NCBI GenBank assembly: GCA_965117015.1
Contig: OZ220747.1
Coordinates: 1 to 64,000, forward strand
DNA length: 64,000 nucleotides
Direction: 5' to 3'
DNA from: Aldehydirespirator sp965117015
GTDB lineage: Bacteria > Actinomycetota > Acidimicrobiia > Acidimicrobiales > Aldehydirespiratoraceae
A program made the position numbers and the translations under genes. The first letter of the stretch is position 1; each line of letters begins with the position of its first letter. Below, piece by piece: positions 59,830-64,000 of the stretch. Below the pieces are notes generated by a model that worked only from the letters and a program-made list of their open reading frames with translations, was not told the origin of the DNA and searched no databases.

Positions 59830-60603
59830 GCGCCCAACCCGCTCGACCTGTTCCGCCTCGACGGACGCTCCGCCCTGGTTACCGGCGGCTCCCGGGGGCT
59901 CGGCGCGGTGATGGCCGAGGCGTTGAGCTTCGCCGGCGCGCGGGTGGCCGTGACCAGCCGCAGCCTCGGTGACGCGGAGTTCCGGGCAGCCGAGATCGCC
60001 TCGGCCACCGGGGGCCAGACGTTGGGCGTGGAGATGGAGGCCACCGACGCAGACTCGGTCGAGGCGGCGGTGGCCGGAGTGGTAGAGCGCTTGGGCGGTC
60101 TCGACATCCTGGTCAACAACGCCGGGATCCTCGTGCGGGGCGCCATCGGTGATCTCGAGCCGGATCAGTTCGAGGAGTCTCTGGCCGTCAACGTGACCGG
60201 CCCCTGGCTGATCTGCCGGGCTGCGGCCCCGCACCTGTGGGAATCCCGCTGCGGGCGGGTGATCAACGTGTCGTCGACGTTCGGGCTGGTGGCCGCGCCC
60301 GACCGCACCGCCTACACCTCCTCCAAAGGCGCCGTCGTGCAGTTGACGCGGGCGCTGGCCATGGAGTGGGCGCCTCGGGGCGTGAACGTGAACACGATCG
60401 CTCCCGGCCCGTTCCTGACCGACATGAACCGGGCGCATGAGCACAGCGAGCACAGTGTCAGGGTGATCGGCCAGGAGGTGGCCCTGCAGCGCTGGGGCGA
60501 GTTGCCCGAGATCGCAGGGGCGGTCATATACCTGGCCTCCGACGCTTCGTCGTACGTGACCGGCTCGGTGCTGACGGTGGACGGAGGCTGGACCGCCCAC
60601 TAG
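59830..60603 (+). CDS. SDR dehydrogenase with no clear start codon
   Basis: An SDR of about 257 residues: NPLDLFRLDGRSALVTGGSRGLG (pattern: DLF, then the TGGSRGLG nucleotide motif), NNAGILVRG, catalytic Ser in NVSSTFG, AYTSSKG with Tyr and Lys, and TIAPGPFLTDM. AGGAGG at 59818-59823 is well placed for a start near 59830, but the in-frame codons there (CAA GCG CCC AAC) are not starts. The first ATG/GTG in frame is at 59908, which would remove the nucleotide-binding motif. The printed start is therefore a best guess. Either a start codon was mutated or mis-sequenced, or a rare start (CTG 59848) is used. Confidence 0.7.
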   Translation, partial: APNPLDLFRLDGRSALVTGGSRGLGAVMAEALSFAGARVAVTSRSLGDAEFRAAEIASATGGQTLGVEMEATDADSVEAAVAGVVERLGGLDILVNNAGILVRGAIGDLEPDQFEESLAVNVTGPWLICRAAAPHLWESRCGRVINVSSTFGLVAAPDRTAYTSSKGAVVQLTRALAMEWAPRGVNVNTIAPGPFLTDMNRAHEHSEHSVRVIGQEVALQRWGELPEIAGAVIYLASDASSYVTGSVLTVDGGWTAH

Positions 60604-60619
60604 GGACGGAGGAACGACA

Positions 60620-61408
60620 ATGAGCAGGAGATTCGAGGGCCGCAACGTCTTCGTGACCGGAGCCGGCAGCGGCTTCGGGCGCCGTACCGCCGAGCTGTTC
60701 GCAGCCGAGGGCGCGGAGAACCTGTACCTGCTCGACTACAGGCAGGAGCGGTTGGACGCGGTCGCGCCGGGGATCGAGGAGTTGGGGGCCACGCCGCACC
60801 TACTCAACTTCGATCTCAGCGTCATGGAGAATTGCGCCGAGGCGGTGGCCCAGGCTCTAGCCATCAATCCCAAGCTCGACGTCATGGTGTCCAACGCGGC
60901 CGCCTGGGATCTCACCGAGTTCGTTGATGTGAGCGACACGACCTGGCGTCGGATCCTGGCGGTCAACCTCGACGCCTACTTCGTGCTGGGCAACCGGGCG
61001 GCCCGGGCAATGAAGGAGACCGGCGGTGGCGTGATCCTGTTCACGGCGTCGATCGCCGCCGTCGGGCACGGACGGGGATGCACGCCCTATTGTGTGGCCA
61101 AGGCTGGCGTAGTGGCGCTCACGAAGGCGATCGCGGTGGAGTGCGCCCCGTACAACATCCGGTGCAACTGCGTCTCGCCGGGCCCCGGCGACACCCAGCA
61201 GTCGGTTGACATTGTGGGCGAGGAGTTGATGGACAGGTGGCGCGCTGAGGGTTTCCCGGCGGTGCCCGCCAACCGGCTGACGTCTGTCGATGACATCGCA
61301 AACGCCTTCCTGTACCTCGCCTCCGACGAAGCCGGCTACGTGTCCGGCATCAACCTCATGGTGGACGGCGCCCTGAGCGCCCAGACCTACGACGTACCCG
61401 AAGACTAA
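60620..61408 (+). CDS. Short-chain dehydrogenase/reductase
   Basis: A 262-residue SDR. FVTGAGSGFGRRTAELFA is the nucleotide motif; the catalytic region has Ser in LFTASIAAVGHG, YCVAKAG with Tyr and Lys, and CVSPGPGDTQQ. An Asp in LLDYRQ favours NAD. It starts 16 nt after the previous SDR with GGAGG in the gap. The two SDRs probably act in successive steps with the metallo-beta-lactamase-fold protein that follows 11 nt downstream. Confidence 0.88.
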   Translation: MSRRFEGRNVFVTGAGSGFGRRTAELFAAEGAENLYLLDYRQERLDAVAPGIEELGATPHLLNFDLSVMENCAEAVAQALAINPKLDVMVSNAAAWDLTEFVDVSDTTWRRILAVNLDAYFVLGNRAARAMKETGGGVILFTASIAAVGHGRGCTPYCVAKAGVVALTKAIAVECAPYNIRCNCVSPGPGDTQQSVDIVGEELMDRWRAEGFPAVPANRLTSVDDIANAFLYLASDEAGYVSGINLMVDGALSAQTYDVPED

Positions 61409-61419
61409 AGGAGAGGGTT

Positions 61420-62169
61420 GTGAGACTTACATCTGACGTTCATCTGGTGGGCGGAGGCACGCTCAGCGGCTTCGGCGTCTCGTCAGACTTCGACGCGCAC
61501 TGCTATCTCCTCGACGGCGGTGACGAGCAGATTCTCGTCGAGTGCGGGATGGGAACCGAGACCGGGTTCCAGCGCGTCACCGGCAACATCAGGAGTGCCG
61601 GCTATGACCCGGCCGCCATCACCACGCTGTTCCTGACCCACTACCACACTGATCACGCAGGGGGCGCATCGGTCTACCGCGATCGGCTCGGACTGGCTGT
61701 AGCCACGGGAGCTGCCACCGGGCAGGCGCTCGAGGCGGGCGACCATGAGGCCACGTCCTTCTGCCGGGCTCAGGCGGCCGGGATCTTCCCCGAGGACTAT
61801 TCCTACGAACCCTGCCCCGTCGAAGATCTGATGCCCGACGGCGCCCAACGATCGGTGGGTCGGCTCACGCTCACGTACCTCGACACGCCGGGCCATTGTG
61901 GCGGCCACGGGTCGTTCCTCGTCGAGGGGGGCGAGCGGACCTATCTCTTCTCCGGCGACGCGATCTTCGCGTGGGGAAAGCTGCACCTGCAGGCCATCCC
62001 GGACTGCGACCTCCAGGCCTCGCTCGCGACCGTGCTGGCGCTGGCCGAGCTGGAGTTCGATTCACTCCTCCCGGGCCACGGCGCCATCGCCCTCCATGAC
62101 GGCAAGGCACACATCGGCATGGCCAAGGACGCCATTGATCAGCTCGCCGTGCCGCCAAGGCTGGTCTAA
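61420..62169 (+). CDS. Metallo-beta-lactamase-fold hydrolase
   Basis: A 249-residue MBL-fold protein. LTHYHTDHAGG is the HxHxDH metal motif; TPGHCGGHGSF gives the next His, SGDAIFAWG the bridging Asp, and LPGHGAIALHD the last His, so a complete binuclear site is likely. Such enzymes hydrolyse lactones, thioesters or glyoxalase-type substrates. GTG 61420 has AGGAGAGGG just upstream. It is the last plus-strand gene of the SDR cluster. Specificity is unknown. Confidence 0.87.
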   Translation: MRLTSDVHLVGGGTLSGFGVSSDFDAHCYLLDGGDEQILVECGMGTETGFQRVTGNIRSAGYDPAAITTLFLTHYHTDHAGGASVYRDRLGLAVATGAATGQALEAGDHEATSFCRAQAAGIFPEDYSYEPCPVEDLMPDGAQRSVGRLTLTYLDTPGHCGGHGSFLVEGGERTYLFSGDAIFAWGKLHLQAIPDCDLQASLATVLALAELEFDSLLPGHGAIALHDGKAHIGMAKDAIDQLAVPPRLV

Positions 62170-62220
62170 GGGGACGAGCTCCCCAGGATCAACCAGGGCG
62201 CGCCGCCGGGGCTCCTGGGA

Positions 62221-63345
62221 TCACGGCGCCTCGATCACGAACCGGTCTGCTGTGAGGCGCTCCAGAAGGTCGGGCCTCGGTGCCGGCGCAATGCCGGCCT
62301 CCTGCCCGGCGACCGCGTGCCATCCACCGTCGCTCGACGTCTCGAAGGACACGGCCGGTTCCGCCAGGTCCTCGGCGTAGAAGCGCGATGCGGGAAAGAT
62401 GTCGGCCGGATAGGTGAAGTTCTCGAGCGTGGCCAGAGCGAGGCAGACGGCCGCGCCAACGCCGCTCTCCAGCATTCCGCCCACCCAGCATCCGACGCCG
62501 GCATCCCGGCACAGATCGTGGATCGACTTGGCCACCGTCAGCCCGCCGACGCGGCCCGGCTTCACGTTGACATACCGGCAGCTTCCCAGTTCGACGGCAT
62601 GCTCGGCGCTCTTGACCGAGACGATGCTCTCGTCGAGGCAGATCGGAGTGTCGATCTGCTCCTGAAGCTTCGCATGATCCACAAGGTCGTCGTGCTGCAA
62701 CGGCTGCTCGATCATGGCGAGTCCGTATCGATCGACCGCACGGAAGAGATCCAGATCGGACAGCCGGAAGGCCGCGTTGCAGTCGATGTGGGCGGTGAGG
62801 TCGGGAAAGGTGGAGCGCACCGCCTCCAGCATGTCCAGGTCCCAGCCCGGCCGGAACTTGAGCTTCACACGAGGGCAGCCGGCCCTGACGGCATCATCCA
62901 CGGCGGCCACGAGCTCGTCGAGCGAGTCCATGACACCGAAATCGGCTCCGACCTCCACCCGATTGCGCCGGCCACCGAGGAGAGTGTGCAGGGGCTTGCC
63001 GACGCGGCGTGCTTCGAGCACCCACCAAGCCGCATCAAGTGCTGCCTTGGCGAAATAGTTGCCCTTGAAGTGGGAGAGCCGCTGCTGGAGCAGCCCGCCG
63101 GAATCGATCCCGGTGCCGACAACGGCAGGCGCAAGCCAGTCGCGGAGCACCGCGAAGGCGCCCGCGGCGTACTCGGGGCTGTAGTCGGGCGTCCCGAAGG
63201 GACACGATTCAGCCCACGCTTCGAGTTCTCCGCTGGTGACCTTTATCAGCAGGCTGTCGATCGCTGAGATCTCGTGTGACGCCGTTCGCCACGGGTACAG
63301 CAGCGGCATCGTGACGTGCCGGACCTCGATGCGGTCGATCCTCAT
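62221..63345 (-). CDS. Enolase-superfamily enzyme (muconate-cycloisomerase / o-succinylbenzoate synthase / N-acylamino acid racemase type)
   Basis: A 374-residue enolase-superfamily protein. The N-terminal capping domain has MPLLYPWRTASHE. The barrel has FAKAALDAAWWVLE, the catalytic lysines in KLKFRPGWD, metal ligands in AHIDCNAAF and EQPLQHDDL and CLDESIVS, and NVKPGRVGG with the last catalytic Lys. This subgroup contains o-succinylbenzoate synthase and N-acylamino acid racemases. The neighbouring hydrolases and aminotransferases favour racemisation of N-acylamino acids, but menaquinone synthesis cannot be excluded. ATG 63345 overlaps the stop of the upstream hydrolase gene (ATGA). Confidence 0.85.
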   Translation of the reverse strand: MRIDRIEVRHVTMPLLYPWRTASHEISAIDSLLIKVTSGELEAWAESCPFGTPDYSPEYAAGAFAVLRDWLAPAVVGTGIDSGGLLQQRLSHFKGNYFAKAALDAAWWVLEARRVGKPLHTLLGGRRNRVEVGADFGVMDSLDELVAAVDDAVRAGCPRVKLKFRPGWDLDMLEAVRSTFPDLTAHIDCNAAFRLSDLDLFRAVDRYGLAMIEQPLQHDDLVDHAKLQEQIDTPICLDESIVSVKSAEHAVELGSCRYVNVKPGRVGGLTVAKSIHDLCRDAGVGCWVGGMLESGVGAAVCLALATLENFTYPADIFPASRFYAEDLAEPAVSFETSSDGGWHAVAGQEAGIAPAPRPDLLERLTADRFVIEAP

Positions 63346-64000
63346 TGCCAGATCCCAACTTCGAGCCGGGTGCCCGAACCGAGGCTGATCTGGCGATGAC
63401 CGCCGACCGGTTGCCACCGGTACCGGGGGAAGGCGCCGAATGACAGGCTCAGGCGCACCCGGTGGCCGGGGCCGAACTGGTGGGCGGCGTGGCCCAACTC
63501 GACGCGGGTGCTCGGACCGGTGACGGCCGCGCCGCCGTCCGCCACGTTCCACACCGCCGCATCGGGGGCCATGTCGCTCAGCGTCGCGAACACCATGCCC
63601 TCAGGGCACTCCGCGTCCGTCGCCACGGTGAGGGTCACCGGTCCGGCCATGGTCACCTCGGCGGGCAAGGACTCGGACGTGAAGGTGAGCACGTCGCCGC
63701 GTGCGTCCCGTGCTGACTGGTCGAAGGGGCCGGGCACAAGGTCGGGTGCCCACGGGAAGACCCGACCCCCGACCGCGGGCGTGGGATCCTCCGCGTCAAG
63801 GTCCACCGCGACCGTTGACTCTCCTGCGACTTCGAGTAGCTGCCCGCCCGCGGCGGGGAAGAGAGCCTGCCGGGCCGTCCGGGGGGGCCACGCCGGGAGC
63901 GACTCCCAGCGGTCGGCGCCGGTCACGAACACGGTCACCTCGGCCGCCGCGGTGCCGGCGTCACGCAGGTGCCGGTCGAGGAACGCCTGCTGGGCGCCGC
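63342..64000 (-). CDS. CocE/NonD-type hydrolase, C-terminal part (cut by right window edge)
   Basis: The minus-strand frame is open to the window edge and carries 219 codons. The visible part, beginning with QQAFLDRHLRDAG, is the end of the hydrolase domain and the jelly-roll C-terminal domain (VTVFVTGADRWESLP, PVTLTVATDAECPEGMVFATL, RVRLSLSFGAFPRYRW). The catalytic residues lie beyond the edge. It overlaps the enolase-superfamily gene by 4 nt (ATGA), so the two form an operon. It is a second CocE-type gene, after the one at 46648. Confidence 0.82.
   Translation of the reverse strand, partial: GAQQAFLDRHLRDAGTAAAEVTVFVTGADRWESLPAWPPRTARQALFPAAGGQLLEVAGESTVAVDLDAEDPTPAVGGRVFPWAPDLVPGPFDQSARDARGDVLTFTSESLPAEVTMAGPVTLTVATDAECPEGMVFATLSDMAPDAAVWNVADGGAAVTGPSTRVELGHAAHQFGPGHRVRLSLSFGAFPRYRWQPVGGHRQISLGSGTRLEVGIWQ

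Overview
The window is GC-rich, densely coded DNA of an actinobacterial type, and I infer an uncultured-style Actinomycetota, possibly class Acidimicrobiia. Reasons: a SerC of the actinobacterial kind, an F420-type luciferase-like oxidoreductase, many CoA-ligase, CaiB and carboxylase genes, threonine-proline surface linkers, frequent GTG starts, and many genes whose start codon lies 6-8 nt after a TANNNT -10 box (leaderless-type transcripts). No rRNA, tRNA, CRISPR array, insertion sequence or phage gene was seen.

Layout. 1-1020: N-terminal part of a leucine-rich-repeat lipoprotein running off the left edge. 1213-17629: housekeeping and amino-acid biosynthesis. This holds gltX, an RDD membrane protein, the operon leuB-ilvE-cimA (minus strand) behind a leader that looks like a branched-chain amino acid attenuator, greA, leuC-leuD, a beta-propeller lipoprotein, an S9 peptidase, an aspartate-type aminotransferase and serC. 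17761-25525: acyl-CoA metabolism (carboxyltransferase, CaiB-like CoA transferase, acyl-CoA synthetase, enoyl-CoA hydratase, acyl-CoA dehydrogenase) plus a membrane protein. 25551-32092: two paralogous membrane-anchored molybdenum oxidoreductases flanking an acyl-CoA ligase and rsgA.

32207-39828 is a purine-type catabolic and salvage cluster: a fused Fe-S/molybdenum xanthine dehydrogenase of the selenium-dependent family, an SsnA-like amidohydrolase, an LLM flavin/F420 oxidoreductase, an 8-oxoguanine deaminase-like enzyme, a phosphoribosyltransferase and a bicupin. 39834-46573 (minus) is a compact seven-gene operon: PPOX-fold protein, aminotransferase, M20 amidohydrolase, RraA-family protein, free-standing lipoyl domain, SDR and a fused alpha/beta E1 thiamine dehydrogenase, with no E2 or E3 gene. 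46648-64000 is built around a dipeptide/oligopeptide-type ABC importer with hydrolases, a C45 Ntn-hydrolase, an amidohydrolase, a second aminotransferase, a second PPOX protein, two SDRs, a metallo-beta-lactamase-fold protein, an enolase-superfamily enzyme and a CocE-type hydrolase cut by the right edge. Together these suggest uptake and dismantling of acylated amino acids, peptides or N-heterocycles.

Beyond the genes the sequence shows: a leader peptide and terminator-like hairpin before leuB; micro-ORFs that link leuC to leuD and two ABC permease genes through successive ATGA junctions; a two-copy element with identical ends and compensating central hairpins; a three-copy intergenic repeat that supplies the annotated start of one permease; overlapping divergent -10 boxes; and an SDR gene with a good Shine-Dalgarno but no usable start codon.
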